Assembly (NCBI RefSeq): GCF_003058325.1
Contig: NZ_CP028843.1
Location: forward strand, 6,489,714 to 6,553,713
From: Methylobacterium currus
GTDB lineage: Bacteria > Pseudomonadota > Alphaproteobacteria > Rhizobiales > Beijerinckiaceae
Direction of reading: 5' to 3'
DNA: 64,000 nucleotides
The translations under genes and the position numbers were made by a program. Of this stretch, positions 1-7,844 are shown one piece after another (positions within the stretch are counted from its first letter, which is position 1; the number at the start of each line of letters is the position of its first letter). The notes beneath the pieces are model-generated. The model was not told where the DNA came from, did no database searches, and saw only the letters and a program-made list of their open reading frames with translations.

Positions 1-295
1 CGAGAGCCGGAATGACGACGTGGACGGCGCCTGAGGGGATGGGCCAGTCCAAATCGGGGCCGACGATGCCGCCAAGAGACGCCTTGTCTGCGACGGCCTC
101 TGCGGCGCCCGCTGCCGCGGCGGCGACGAGCTGGTCGTTCGTATAAAGCGGGGTGTAGCGCAGCGCACCATCGGGGTGCCGAGTGATAAGCACCCCGTCG
201 GCCTGCTGGATCGCCCACTGACCGTTCTCCAAGGATTGCCGGTATTGGCTGCCGGGCGTGTTGGAAATCCGCCAAAGCGCGGACCTTGTAATCAA
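1..295 (-). CDS. Unrecognised partial gene running off the left edge
   Basis: The minus-strand frame stays open from about 301 to the window edge (about 98 codons) and reads as ordinary protein: it includes SLENGQWAIQQADGV and LITRHPDGALRYTP, then an Ala-rich stretch. There is no ATG. The first available starts are TTG codons at 301 and 295, and the one at 295 overlaps the stop of the upstream ribbon-helix-helix gene (TTGA), which would allow translational coupling. I do not recognise the family. Given the surrounding phage debris it may be part of a decayed integrative element, or a frame that lost its true start. Confidence 0.3.
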   Translation of the reverse strand, partial: MITRSALWRISNTPGSQYRQSLENGQWAIQQADGVLITRHPDGALRYTPLYTNDQLVAAAAAGAAEAVADKASLGGIVGPDLDWPIPSGAVHVVIPAL

Positions 296-501
296 CCACA
301 ACGCCGCTCCCGCCTATCGCTTACTCCGCCAGCACGACGCGGCTCCTCACCGTTCGAGTTGGCGGCAGTCCGCACAGCAGCCTGGATCGCGTTGCGCAGA
401 AGGGTGCTGGCGGTCTCGCCGCGGCGGCGGGCGGCATCGTGGAAAGCCGCGTGCATCTCGAGCGAGACCCGGACGCCAATGAGACGAGGAAAAGCGGGCA
501 T
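292..501 (-). CDS. Small ribbon-helix-helix (CopG/Arc-like) protein, copy A
   Basis: This is a 69-residue protein. A short beta-strand-like segment (IGVRVSLEMHAAF) is followed by two helices containing DAARRRGETASTLLRNAI, the layout of ribbon-helix-helix DNA-binding proteins, often antitoxins or plasmid/phage regulators. The ATG at 501 follows a clear GGAGTAG ribosome site. No toxin gene is adjacent, so an antitoxin role is only a guess. The gene lies inside a segment duplicated at 5393-5862, where the second copy has lost its ATG. Copy A carries about 11 extra C-terminal residues beyond the point where copy B stops. Confidence 0.5.
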   Translation of the reverse strand: MPAFPRLIGVRVSLEMHAAFHDAARRRGETASTLLRNAIQAAVRTAANSNGEEPRRAGGVSDRRERRCG

Positions 502-811
502 GCTCTACTCCTTGCCAGAGTGATTTAGAGCATGAATACGCCGAGCGTTAAACGCCGATATCGCTTGGTATAATCATCGTCGCCAGAGGCGTGTTCTCTA
601 AAACGTCTTACGTTGTTCGATCCCGTTCGCAATTGATCAAAAATCGTGTGGATGCGTCAGAATGGCGCAACGATACCCGGGCTGAGGTGATAAGCGACCG
701 CAATTGAGGAATTGCGCTGGGGCAGACGCTGGGGTGAAGGCTCCCTCCCCTATGAGAAGGCGTTATGTGTCAGAGCTTTAGGATTGCAGTTTGGCGGTCT
801 CTCTCCGCCAG
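325..811. repeat. Diverged segmental duplication, copy A
   Basis: This segment aligns along its whole length, with scattered substitutions and small gaps, with 5393-5862. Shared landmarks are the ribbon-helix-helix gene and its GGAGTAG ribosome site, the block around GGATGCGTCAGAATGGCGCA, the CCCCTATGAGAA block, and an identical 26-bp terminal core. Homology stops abruptly after that core in both copies, and here integrase-like DNA follows. The non-coding part (502-785) shows no other gene. Confidence 0.8.
786..811 (+). repeat. att-like 26-bp core, left copy
   Basis: An identical 26-bp sequence recurs at 5837-5862 in direct orientation. Its last 13 bases after the central GGCGG are TCTCTCTCCGCCA, which is what the 3' end of many bacterial serine tRNAs looks like; the rest of a tRNA is not present. 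The core sits about 110 bp before a tyrosine integrase reading frame, the usual attL arrangement for tRNA-targeting elements. The role is inferred; the repeat itself is directly visible. Confidence 0.55.
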
Positions 812-923
812 CCCTTGACTAGCAAGCATTTGAAATCCATTATAATTTCATTTTTGCATTGTCCTAACCTAGGGTTATAGCGCATCATCCTACGCAATGT
901 TCTGTGTAACGCGGCGCAGCGGG

Positions 924-2024
924 ATGGCGGATTATCTGACCAACCGGGATGGCATCTGGTACCCCGTGCGGCGCGTGCCGGACGCAATCGCGGCGTTCGA
1001 TCGGCGCGTCATCGTGCGTCAGACCACGAAAGGTCCGCCTCGCCGGCGATCCGCGGGGTGCCAAGGCGCGACGGGTCATCGACGCGCTCAACGCCGACAT
1101 CGAGAACGATTGGTCCGGCCTGCTCGGCGGCCAGTCGCGGGATGCGCAGGAGCGCTACGACGCGGCGCGCAAGCGGGCCCGCGGCTTCGGCTTCGATTAC
1201 CGCCTCGCGTCGAGCCTTGCCGAGCTGCCGGACGACGAGCTGCTCGCGCGCATCCGCACCTTCGTGGCCCAGCCACGCTCCGCCGAGGCCGCCACCGTCA
1301 CGGCCGTGCTCGGCGGCGAGGCGCCGGCCCCCTTGCGGCTCTCGACGCTGTTCGCCGAGTTCGAGCGCCTGTCGGCCCCCGCCAACCGCAACCTCTCCCC
1401 AGACCAGCTGCGCAAGTGGCGCAACCCGAAGCTGCGCGCGATCGCCAACCTCGTCGGCGTCATCGGCGACCGGCCGCTGGACGAGGTGACCCGGGCCCAG
1501 GCCCTCGATTCCCGCGACTGGTAGCAAAACGGGTCCTGGCCGAGGGAATCGAGATCGCCACCGCCAACAAGGATTTCGGCCACCTGAACACGATGTTCAA
1601 GGCGGTCGAGCGGGCGCACCGGATCGGCCTCGGTCCGGTCTTCTGCGAGATGCGGATCGGCGGCCAGGTCCAGGGCCAGCGCATCGCCTTCGTGAACCGG
1701 CGGGCCGAAGCGTGGTGGCGGTTCCGCGAGGCCTTGGATCCGGACCAAAATGGCGGCTCTCCGATAGCGCTCCCACCCAACCCCGAGCTGCGTGCCGATC
1801 TCTGCGCCCCGACATGGACGCTGACGGCTCGCGGCATTCAGATCGAAAGCAAGGACGATCTCAGGAAGCGTCTCGGTCGCTCCCCAGGCAAGGGCGGCGC
1901 CGTGGTGATGAGTTGGAGCGAGGGCGAGCGCACTGCGGAGGCTCTCCGCAAGAGGGAGAAAGTCAAGGCGAAGGCGCCGGCTCTGGCGCCGAGGTTCGCT
2001 GGCCCGACAAGCTGGATGGGCTGA
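924..2024 (+). pseudogene. Tyrosine integrase remnant fused to a phage terminase C-terminal remnant
   Basis: The start (MADYLTNRDGIWYPVRRVP) is typical of DUF6538-type N-termini of site-specific integrases. A +1 shift near 1030 moves the protein into another frame (KVRLAGDPRGAKARRVI and onward) that ends at a TAG at 1522. A second shift near 1521 returns it to the first frame (KRVLAEGIEIATANKDFGHL, still integrase-like, core-binding domain). From about 1650 the sequence becomes terminase large-subunit-like: FVNRRAEAWWRFREALDP, ELRADLCAPTW, RGIQIESKDDLRKRLGRSP, then VVMSWSEG. The integrase catalytic half and the terminase ATPase half are both missing. It cannot make a working enzyme; it is the joined remains of two phage genes. 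Confidence 0.75.
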
Positions 2025-2135
2025 TCCCCTCGCGCGTACTGCTGCAAAGGGCTGCGTTGTGTCCGTGGTACGCCGACGCGCGCCAGGGCGGCCCAATCCA
2101 ACCCGGGCGCGCCGCCGTAGCGCGCGCCTCTCTGG

Positions 2136-2387
2136 CTAGTCTCTCAGGATACGAGTTCCTTGATTTGCAGTATATTGTTTGTATTTACCCCTCGCTCCAT
2201 AATTATCGCACTGACTTTGATTGGGATTTTACTGATAATTCGGCGGAAAGTAAATTCCGTTACTATTTGTGCAGCCCTGCACGTGATGGCATGATGAATT
2301 TGATCGCGTGCCATATCCGCCATAATATTGCGCGCGAGCAGAAGCAGCGATGAGCATCACGCTCGCGGCAAGCAGATACTTCTTCAT
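2136..2387 (-). pseudogene. Small secreted YGT/DNYGARG-type protein interrupted by an in-frame TAA
   Basis: The ATG at 2387 follows a good GGGGAGG ribosome site and a signal peptide (MKKYLLAASVMLIAASARA). The mature part begins QYYGGYGTRSNSS and ends at a TAA at 2229-2231 after PPNYQ. Past that stop the same frame continues to a TAG at 2136 with NPNQSQCDNYGARGKY and a YT...GTR ending. That fits the conserved C-terminal half of small secreted proteins common in Hyphomicrobiales (pattern TNPN..DNYG.RGNYNPYTG). The full frame is 83 codons. One nonsense change, probably in a threonine codon, explains it. Either it is a recent pseudogene or the short 52-residue form is still made. Confidence 0.65.
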
Positions 2388-2620
2388 GAGACCTCCCCGC
2401 GCAGAAATGGTTCTCCGCGACGCCCCTGAATGGCACCGGTGGCACACGCTCGGCAATTGCAACCCGGACTCACTGGATAACAACCGCTCTGGATTGAGCG
2501 GCCGATCCTGTTTGGAGAAACGATTATCCGGTCGCCGCCTCGCCGACTCGCTCTTTCGCTCCGACGAGAGTATCGTTGGCTCAGTCGCATCCGTGCAGCT
2601 GCTTCTCAGAGGAGCGCTCC

Positions 2621-2755
2621 ATGCCTGAGATCCGCATCGTCGGGACCGAGGACGGCACCTACACGATCTACTACGGCCACGAGGTGATCGCGTCGGGCCT
2701 TACCCATGGCCAAGCCATCGCTCATCTGATGCACGAGGGTGCGCGACTGGGCTGA
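2621..2755 (+). CDS. Small conserved-looking hypothetical protein (44 aa)
   Basis: The ATG at 2621 is preceded by AGAGGAG with normal spacing. The product begins MPEIRIVGTEDGTYTIYYGH and ends EGARLG before a TGA. The pattern looks like a short beta-rich unit followed by one helix (THGQAIAHLMHEGA). I do not recognise a family. It lies among mobile-element debris yet has an intact frame and ribosome site, which argues that it is expressed. Confidence 0.45.
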   Translation: MPEIRIVGTEDGTYTIYYGHEVIASGLTHGQAIAHLMHEGARLG

Positions 2756-3170
2756 TCGACGGCCGGCGCCGCCCGCCAGCGTTCGGGCCTGAGCGAGATC
2801 GCGTTCGAGGCGATGCAGGTCGCCGCGGCCGGACTACCGTGCCTCTTGGCGACGCTGATCCTCCTGCTGGCTGGGGAGCCGCTGCACCAAGAGATTCTGC
2901 AGAAGCCGGCTCACGCCCTCTACCTGCGCCATTGTGCAGAACACGATCGGTCGTCAGGGTGGTGGTGCACGGGAAGCCGCGAGGCGCTGTCGCCATTTAT
3001 CAGACCCGACGTTGCCACTCGACGACCGCAGCGACAGCCCCGTGACTGCACAGAAGCTCGAGCTGCCTGAAACCAGCCCAGCCTGACATAAGCGCCCTCA
3101 AGCGTCGCAAGGCATGGGTCTGATCGATATTTTTGAAGATGATGCGCGGTTTGTCTCACCGTAATGAGGC
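2756..3170. other. Gene-poor stretch before mucR copy 1
   Basis: Several short frames occur here but none has a recognisable motif, a good ribosome site or a family pattern. I see no RNA gene, repeat or mobile remnant. Confidence 0.4.
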
Positions 3171-3201
3171 TTGACCTACCCATCCGGGCACGCGCTATCC
3201 T
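3171..3201 (+). promoter_or_regulatory. Possible sigma-70 promoter of mucR copy 1
   Basis: TTGACC at 3171 and TATCCT at 3196 are separated by 19 bp, 37 bp before the gene start. The spacer is longer than ideal, so this is tentative. Confidence 0.3.
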
Positions 3202-3237
3202 GAACCCGTAGAAGAACGAATAATCTGGGTCTCGGAT

Positions 3238-3729
3238 ATGGACGATACCTCGCAGCACGACATCGATTTTATCGGGATCACCGTCGACATCGTCGGCGCC
3301 TACGTCACGAAGAACAACGTTCCGGCATCGGAGCTGCCGAGTCTCATCGCGGCAACCTATGCCGCGCTGATGAAGCTGACCGCACCACCGACGTCCGAGG
3401 TCGAGAAGCCCACGCCGCCCATCCCGATCCGCAAGACGGTGACCCCGGACCACATCATCAGCCTGGAAGACGGTCGACCCTATAAGTCGCTGAAAAGGCA
3501 CCTCTCAAGCCGAGGCATGACCCCCGACGAGTACCGGCAGAAGTGGAGCCTGCCCCGAGATTACCCTATGGTGGCGGCCAACTATGCTGCGGCGCGCTCC
3601 GAGCTCGCCAAGAGCTCGGGCCTCGGACAGATCCGGCGCAATCAGGCAGCCATCCGGAAGGCTGAAGCGGCAGCGCCCCCGCCAGCCCGCCGCGGCCGGC
3701 CGAAGAAGGCCGAACCCGTCGCGGAGTGA
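3238..3729 (+). CDS. MucR/Ros family transcriptional regulator, copy 1
   Basis: This 163-residue protein has an N-terminal helical region (residues 1-60) and the MucR core: IPIRKTVTPDHIISLEDG, then YKSLKRHLSSRGMTPDEYR, KWSLPRDYPMVA and YAAARSELAKSSGLG. A basic Ala/Pro/Lys tail ends in ARRGRPKKAEPVAE. MucR/Ros proteins bind AT-rich DNA and silence or tune exopolysaccharide, motility and acquired genes. As in MucR proper the classic zinc-finger cysteines are absent, which is normal for many Hyphomicrobiales copies. It is the most divergent of the three copies in this window and sits inside the accretion zone, so it may have arrived with mobile DNA. Confidence 0.85.
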   Translation: MDDTSQHDIDFIGITVDIVGAYVTKNNVPASELPSLIAATYAALMKLTAPPTSEVEKPTPPIPIRKTVTPDHIISLEDGRPYKSLKRHLSSRGMTPDEYRQKWSLPRDYPMVAANYAAARSELAKSSGLGQIRRNQAAIRKAEAAAPPPARRGRPKKAEPVAE

Positions 3730-4004
3730 CAGCGATTGGCGACGCTGGAACACTCCTAGCAAGAGAACATTGGCCCGACAGTCACACCAGCCTGCCGCCA
3801 TATCGCTGCTCGGCTGGCGTCACGGGCGGGCCGGGTCTCCATGACGGGAAAACGCTCCGGCTCGCCTTACTTAGCCTAAACCTTCCGTGAGGGTTGCCCG
3901 CCAGCGCGCGGCATGCACAGCCTTCGTCGCCTCGCCTTCCCGACCACCCTTTCGGCGAGGCCGGCGAGCCGCGTCTCTTCGGAGGGAACACCTCGGCCCG
4001 CCGC

Positions 4005-4215
4005 GATCCTGCAATCCTGGCAAGCACCCGGCTCACCTGCGCGGCGAACCGTGATGCGCCGCGCGCGGTGGGCACACCGCGTGCGGTGAGGTCTACTGCC
4101 ATGGCCTGCAACGTCGTAACGCCGCCGGCCTGCAGTTCCCCGAAATGGGAGCCAGATCGGCTGCCCGCCGCTTGGCCCGCTCCTGTCGGACGCGGAGGCT
4201 TGCCCTCCGCCCCTC
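4005..4215 (-). pseudogene. Serine recombinase C-terminal remnant
   Basis: On the minus strand one frame reads TTLQAMAVDLTARGVPTARG followed by FAAQVSRVLARI. This is the C-terminal motif of large serine recombinases (pattern AIA..LN.RG.PTARGG.W....V...L.R). A neighbouring frame supplies the preceding RAKRRAADLAP, so at least one frameshift separates the parts. No catalytic serine domain is present. The rest of the gap between 3730 and 4380 shows nothing else recognisable. Confidence 0.5.
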
Positions 4216-4380
4216 ATCCGCAAACCGACCCATCCGAGTTCGCACGTCGCTTCCTACAACGAGATCGTCCTTAACTCCGCTCGCGTCCCCGACTTAGTAG
4301 CCCCGTCCCCGGCATGGGAACGAAATGCGCCTGAGCAGCATTCCTGATACCAACCAGCTTGGCTGTAAGGACCGCTGCCC

Positions 4381-4539
4381 ATGACCCTACTGATCGTCCT
4401 CATCCTCCTCATCCTGCTCTTCGGCGGCGGCGGCAGCTTCTACGGCGGCGGCCGGTACCGCACGGGGGGTCTCGGGATCGGCGGCATCCTGCTCATCATC
4501 CTGATTGTGCTCCTGCTCACCGGCCGGATCACCATCTGA
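4381..4539 (+). CDS. DUF3309-like small hydrophobic membrane protein (52 aa)
   Basis: A leading hydrophobic segment (MTLLIVLILLILLF) is followed by a glycine- and tyrosine-rich linker (GGGGSFYGGGRYRTGG). A second hydrophobic segment (IGGILLIILIVLLLTG) ends in RITI. Two short membrane helices around a Gly/Tyr loop match the small DUF3309-type proteins of alpha- and gammaproteobacteria, whose function is unknown. TAAGGA lies 12 bases before the ATG. The frame is intact despite decayed neighbours on both sides. Confidence 0.6.
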   Translation: MTLLIVLILLILLFGGGGSFYGGGRYRTGGLGIGGILLIILIVLLLTGRITI

Positions 4540-4702
4540 CCTACCGCCACCCGCCGCCTTCAAACCCTCCGGCGGGTGGCCTATCCGGTCAGATCACAGC
4601 CCGGCGTTTGCAGCCGCGCTGCCCGCATTCTGGTAGGTCGAGATTAACCCCGGAAACCGCTAAGCTCTCTCGGCAGCAAGCCCTCTGCTCCGGGGAGCGG
4701 GG

Positions 4703-5138
4703 ATGCTGATCAGGCGGAAGCACAGCTTCTTCTACCCCATCGATCGGCCGCAACTCGCGGCTGCGACCCGCTTCCGCCGGGCGCGAGGCCGGTGCGAGGA
4801 ATGTGCTCGCCCCATCTGCAGCGGGTCTTTCACCTCGGCGACGGCCGGTGGTGGGATGCCGAAGTCGCGAGCTGACGCGACGGCCAGGGCCGCCGTCTCC
4901 GGCAGCGGCTGCGCAACGAGGACTTGCTCGCTCGGGTCCGGATCACACGAAGGTAGTGCTGGCAACCGCGCACCGCGACCACGACACGGCCAACAACGAG
5001 GACGCCAACCTGGCGGCGTTCTGCCAGCGCAGCCATAGGCTGCACGACCGCGATGAGCATCAGCGCCGCCGCTGGCGCACCTTGTTCCGGCGCAAGGCCA
5101 TGGGCGACCTGTTCCAGGGGCCGTACCCAGCTGCCTGA
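4703..5138 (+). pseudogene. HNH endonuclease-like gene with two frameshifts and a stop
   Basis: The start follows a strong GGGGAGCGGGG site. Frame 1 gives FFYPIDRPQLAA and RGRCEECARP. A shift near 4810 leads to RVFHLGDGRWWDAEVAS, which meets a TGA but continues with RDGQGRRLRQRLRNEDLLARV. A second shift near 4965 leads to KVVLATAHRDHDTANNED, NLAAFCQRSHRLHDRDEH and RRRWRTLFRRKAMGDLF. The CEEC pair, the HRDHD segment and the CQR.H.LHD segment are those of an HNH nuclease common in Methylobacterium-like genomes. The second metal-site cysteine has become serine (CQRSH). It is clearly inactivated. Confidence 0.7.
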
Positions 5139-5391
5139 GATTACCCGGCCCAACCAAGAAGGCCCCGCCGCCTGGACGAGGCCATCTGCAAAGCCTGGAC
5201 AGATGACCCGTCCAGGTTCACGCATGACCCGCACCACCGAACTCCGGGACCGAACATCCAGAGCAAGACCTCGACATCACCCTGGAACAGCTGATGGTCG
5301 ATGCCATGAACGAGGCGCTGCGCCGGGCCGGTTGTTCAGCGCGTTGATGCGCGTCGCGTCAGTTTGCCGGAACACCGGAGGCGGAGGAGCC
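5139..5391. other. Intergenic stretch with a faint coding remnant
   Basis: No intact gene is present. An ATG at 5224 opens MTRTTELRDR, and a neighbouring frame continues as DLDITLEQLMVDAMNEALRR before a stop near 5344. This looks like a short helical protein split by a frameshift, but I cannot name it. Confidence 0.25.
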
Positions 5392-5568
5392 TTAGCCAGC
5401 ACGGCGGGGCTCCTCTCCGTTCGAGTTGGCGGCAGCCCTCACGGTAGCCTGGATCGCGCCGCGCAGAAGGGTACTGGCGGTCTCGCCGCGGCGGCGGGCG
5501 GCATCGTGGAAGGCCGCGTGCATCTCGGGCGAGACCCGGACACCAATGAAACGATGAAATGCGGGCGT
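5392..5568 (-). pseudogene. Ribbon-helix-helix gene copy B with lost start codon
   Basis: This is the counterpart of the gene at 292-501. After the same GGAGTAG ribosome site the start position (5566-5568) reads ACG instead of ATG, and the following codons match copy A closely (VRVSPEMHAAFHDAARRRGE, then TASTLLRGAIQATVRAAAN). It ends after EEPRRAG with a TAA, earlier than copy A. With no other start nearby it is probably silent, unless ACG is used inefficiently. The open frame behind the lost start suggests recent inactivation. Confidence 0.65.
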
Positions 5569-5862
5569 GCCCTACTCCTTACGGCAGCGATTTAGAGTAT
5601 GAATACACCCAGAGTTAAACGTTTTTTATTTTGGTCTAGGCAGCACATCCAGCCGAACTTTCCCGGATTGTCTTGTTATGTCCGGTCTTGTTCATGAGCG
5701 AAAAAAATCGTGCGGATGCGTCAGAATGGCGCAACGACGAGCAAGGTGGTAAGGGAGCGACCGCAACCGAGGAACTACGCTGGGGTGAACCCTCCAACCC
5801 CTATGAGAAAATATGATATGTCATAGCCTTAGGCCGGCAGTTTGGCGGTCTCTCTCCGCCAG
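5393..5862. repeat. Diverged segmental duplication, copy B
   Basis: This is the partner of 325-811 in the same orientation, with the ribbon-helix-helix copy, the GCGGATGCGTCAGAATGGCG block and the terminal 26-bp core all in the same order. Beyond 5862 the homology ends. 5569-5836 holds no other gene. Together the two copies bracket the integrase, recombinase and HNH remnants. Confidence 0.8.
5837..5862 (+). repeat. att-like 26-bp core, right copy
   Basis: This is identical to 786-811. It would be the right-hand attachment site of the roughly 5-kb element that starts at the left copy. From 5863 to 6130 I see no gene. Confidence 0.55.
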
Positions 5863-6130
5863 ACATTCTTCCTCGATACCGACACACAATCTTGATCTGG
5901 ACTGTCGGACGATTCGTCCGACGTGAGATCTCATCGGCCGCCGATGGGACAGAGACGGCTTCTTCCTGGCCGTGGTGTCAGGGCGCCGGAAGGCTGATCC
6001 TCCGATACGGCCCCAATCGCGTTTCCAGGGTCGGTCGAGGCGTTCCGGAGACCGCTTCGATGGTGTAGCGGCTTGCGTCGCGCCGCAGGGTGGACGCGGC
6101 GAGCCGGTGCAGGAAGGACGAGCGCCCGAC

Positions 6131-6553
6131 ATGATGCCGACGATCCGCGAGATCGAGGATGCCGATGTGCCCGCGGTGATCGCCCTGTGGCACGAGGCCG
6201 GGGTGGCGCGGCCCTGGAACGATCCCGCGACCGACATCGCCTTCGCCCGGCGCGGCGACCACGGCACCGTGCTGGTGGCGGAGGTCGAGGGCCGCGTCGT
6301 CGCGAGTGCGATGGCCGGCGAGGACGGGCACCGGGGCTGGCTCTACTACGTCGCGGTGGCGCCCGGACAGCAGGGCAGCGGGCTCGGGCGGCGGATGGTC
6401 GAGGCGGGCGAAGCCTGGCTCGCGGCGCGCGGCGTCTGGAAGGTGCAGCTGCTGGTGCGCCGGGAGAATGACGGGGTGCTCGGCTTCTACGATCACCTGG
6501 GCTATCGCGACACCAATGCGGTCTGTTTGCAGAAGGTGATCGCGAAGACTTGA
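6131..6553 (+). CDS. GNAT family N-acetyltransferase, YpeA-like
   Basis: This 140-residue single-domain protein would transfer an acetyl group from acetyl-CoA to an unidentified amine. It begins IREIEDADVPAVIALWHEAG, then RPWNDPATDIAFA, as in YpeA-type acetyltransferases. The acetyl-CoA loop is VAVAPGQQGSGLGRRMVEAG (the Q/RxxGxG/A motif), and the C-terminal strand is VRRENDGVLGFYDHLGYRD. The ATG at 6131 (or the adjacent one at 6134) follows AGGAAGGA; the frame is open further upstream but without family similarity. This is the first intact ordinary chromosomal gene after the accretion zone. Confidence 0.8.
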   Translation: MMPTIREIEDADVPAVIALWHEAGVARPWNDPATDIAFARRGDHGTVLVAEVEGRVVASAMAGEDGHRGWLYYVAVAPGQQGSGLGRRMVEAGEAWLAARGVWKVQLLVRRENDGVLGFYDHLGYRDTNAVCLQKVIAKT

Positions 6554-6765
6554 TTGTCGTCTGGAGCGACGGGGCGTCACGCGGTCGGCCTGCGACGGGC
6601 GAGGCGCGCGGCGCGACGCCGTCGCCAGGCACGGTCTCGTCACCGGCACCAGCAGCCTGTCGCGCGGCCTGGCACGCCCTTGCATCATCCGCAAAAAGGG
6701 GCTTACCACGCAGCCGGGCAGGACCGGCCGGTTGGAGCAGGGGCCCGCCAGGCGCGGTGCGCGGG

Positions 6766-6985
6766 TCACCTCGACCTCGGTCCGGACCGTCTGGTGTACC
6801 GGCCGCGCTCCGGCCCGGATTTCAACCTGATCGAGCAGGCCTCCGCCAAGCTGAAGACGTTGCTGCCGATCGCGGCCGCTCGCAGGGCGAGGCATGTCAT
6901 GCCGCGATCCGGCAAGCCGTTGCGGCTTTCACCCCGCCGGACTGCCGCAACGACCTCAGCGCAGCTGGGGTGCCAGGCCGACAGG
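6766..6985 (+). pseudogene. IS630-family transposase C-terminal remnant
   Basis: SGPDFNLIEQASAKLKTLL matches the conserved YSPDFNPIE.AFSKLK block around the last catalytic acidic residue of IS630 DDE transposases. The next part appears in another frame (CHAAIRQAVAAFTPPDCRND and LSAAGV), as in the usual C-terminus (FTPEEC.NYF..AGY). A frameshift lies near 6880. The N-terminal and central parts are missing and I could not find terminal inverted repeats. 6554-6765 shows nothing else recognisable. Confidence 0.6.
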
Positions 6986-7037
6986 GACGTTTCGCCTTGA
7001 GCGGGCGACGCTCCAGGCCGGCAGAGCGGCCCTCGCG

Positions 7038-7637
7038 CTACCGCACGATCACCTTCGCGTCCGCGCCGACCCGGTTGTACAGGTCGACCACGTCGATGTT
7101 GCGCATGCGGATGCAGCCCGAGGAGGCCGCCTGCCCGATCCGCTCCGGCTCGTTGGTGCCGTGGATGCGGTAGAGCGTGTCCTTGCCGCTGGCATCCGCC
7201 AGGTAGAGGGCGCGGGCGCCGAGCGGGTTGGCGGGGCCGCCCTGCATCGCGTGGACGTGAGGCCAGCGCTTGATCATCTCGGCCGGCGGGTGCCAGTCCG
7301 GCCAGGAGGCTTTGCGGAAGATCCGCGCCGTACCGGACCAGCCATAGGCCTCGTCGCCGACGGTGACGCCGTAGCGGATCGCCTTGCGGTCGGGCAGCAC
7401 GTAGTAGAGCTGGCGCTCCCTGGTCTCGACCACGATGGTGCCGGGCGCCTCGCCGGTCGGGTCCTCGATCATGTAGCGGGCGAAGCGCCGGTCGACCTCG
7501 GGCTCCGGCACCATCGCCATCCACTCCTTGTCCTTGGCCGACAATTCGGGATCGGGCGTGGCGCGGTACATGCAGCCCGGCAGCGCCAGGACGGCCCCCG
7601 TCAGGGCAAGCGCGAGGGCAAAGCGGGGGCGGCGCAT
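7038..7637 (-). CDS. L,D-transpeptidase (YkuD family), lipoprotein
   Basis: This 199-residue periplasmic enzyme is expected to make 3-3 peptidoglycan cross-links or anchor proteins to the wall. The N-terminus is a lipoprotein signal (FALALALTGAVLALPGC) with a lipobox cysteine. The YkuD domain follows (TIVVETRERQLYYVLPD; KAIRYGVTVGDEAYGWSG), with the catalytic motif IHGTNEP and SSGCIRMRNIDVVDLY containing the active-site cysteine. The ATG at 7637 has AAGGG upstream, while the in-frame TTG at 7655 has no such site. The family usually occurs as several paralogues in Hyphomicrobiales. Confidence 0.88.
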   Translation of the reverse strand: MRRPRFALALALTGAVLALPGCMYRATPDPELSAKDKEWMAMVPEPEVDRRFARYMIEDPTGEAPGTIVVETRERQLYYVLPDRKAIRYGVTVGDEAYGWSGTARIFRKASWPDWHPPAEMIKRWPHVHAMQGGPANPLGARALYLADASGKDTLYRIHGTNEPERIGQAASSGCIRMRNIDVVDLYNRVGADAKVIVR

Positions 7638-7844
7638 CGGGGAAGACCCTTGCAATCAGGCGGGCAGGCCCGCGAATCAGTCGTCCCCCGACCCTAGAGC
7701 GTGGCTGTTGGCCCGCGAAGCGGGGGATGACGGTCCCAAATGAGATGCCGGGCTTGTGTTGCGTCCGGGCCATGGCCCTGCCACGGTACGGACAGGGAGG
7801 GGCCGCCGCAGGACGGCCCGACGGGAACGCTGGGAACGGGCACG

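Noticed and set aside
812..846. TTGACT and TATAAT before the integrase as a sigma-70 promoter
   Set aside because: The spacing is about 20 bp at these positions, too long for a normal promoter; the gene is dead in any case.
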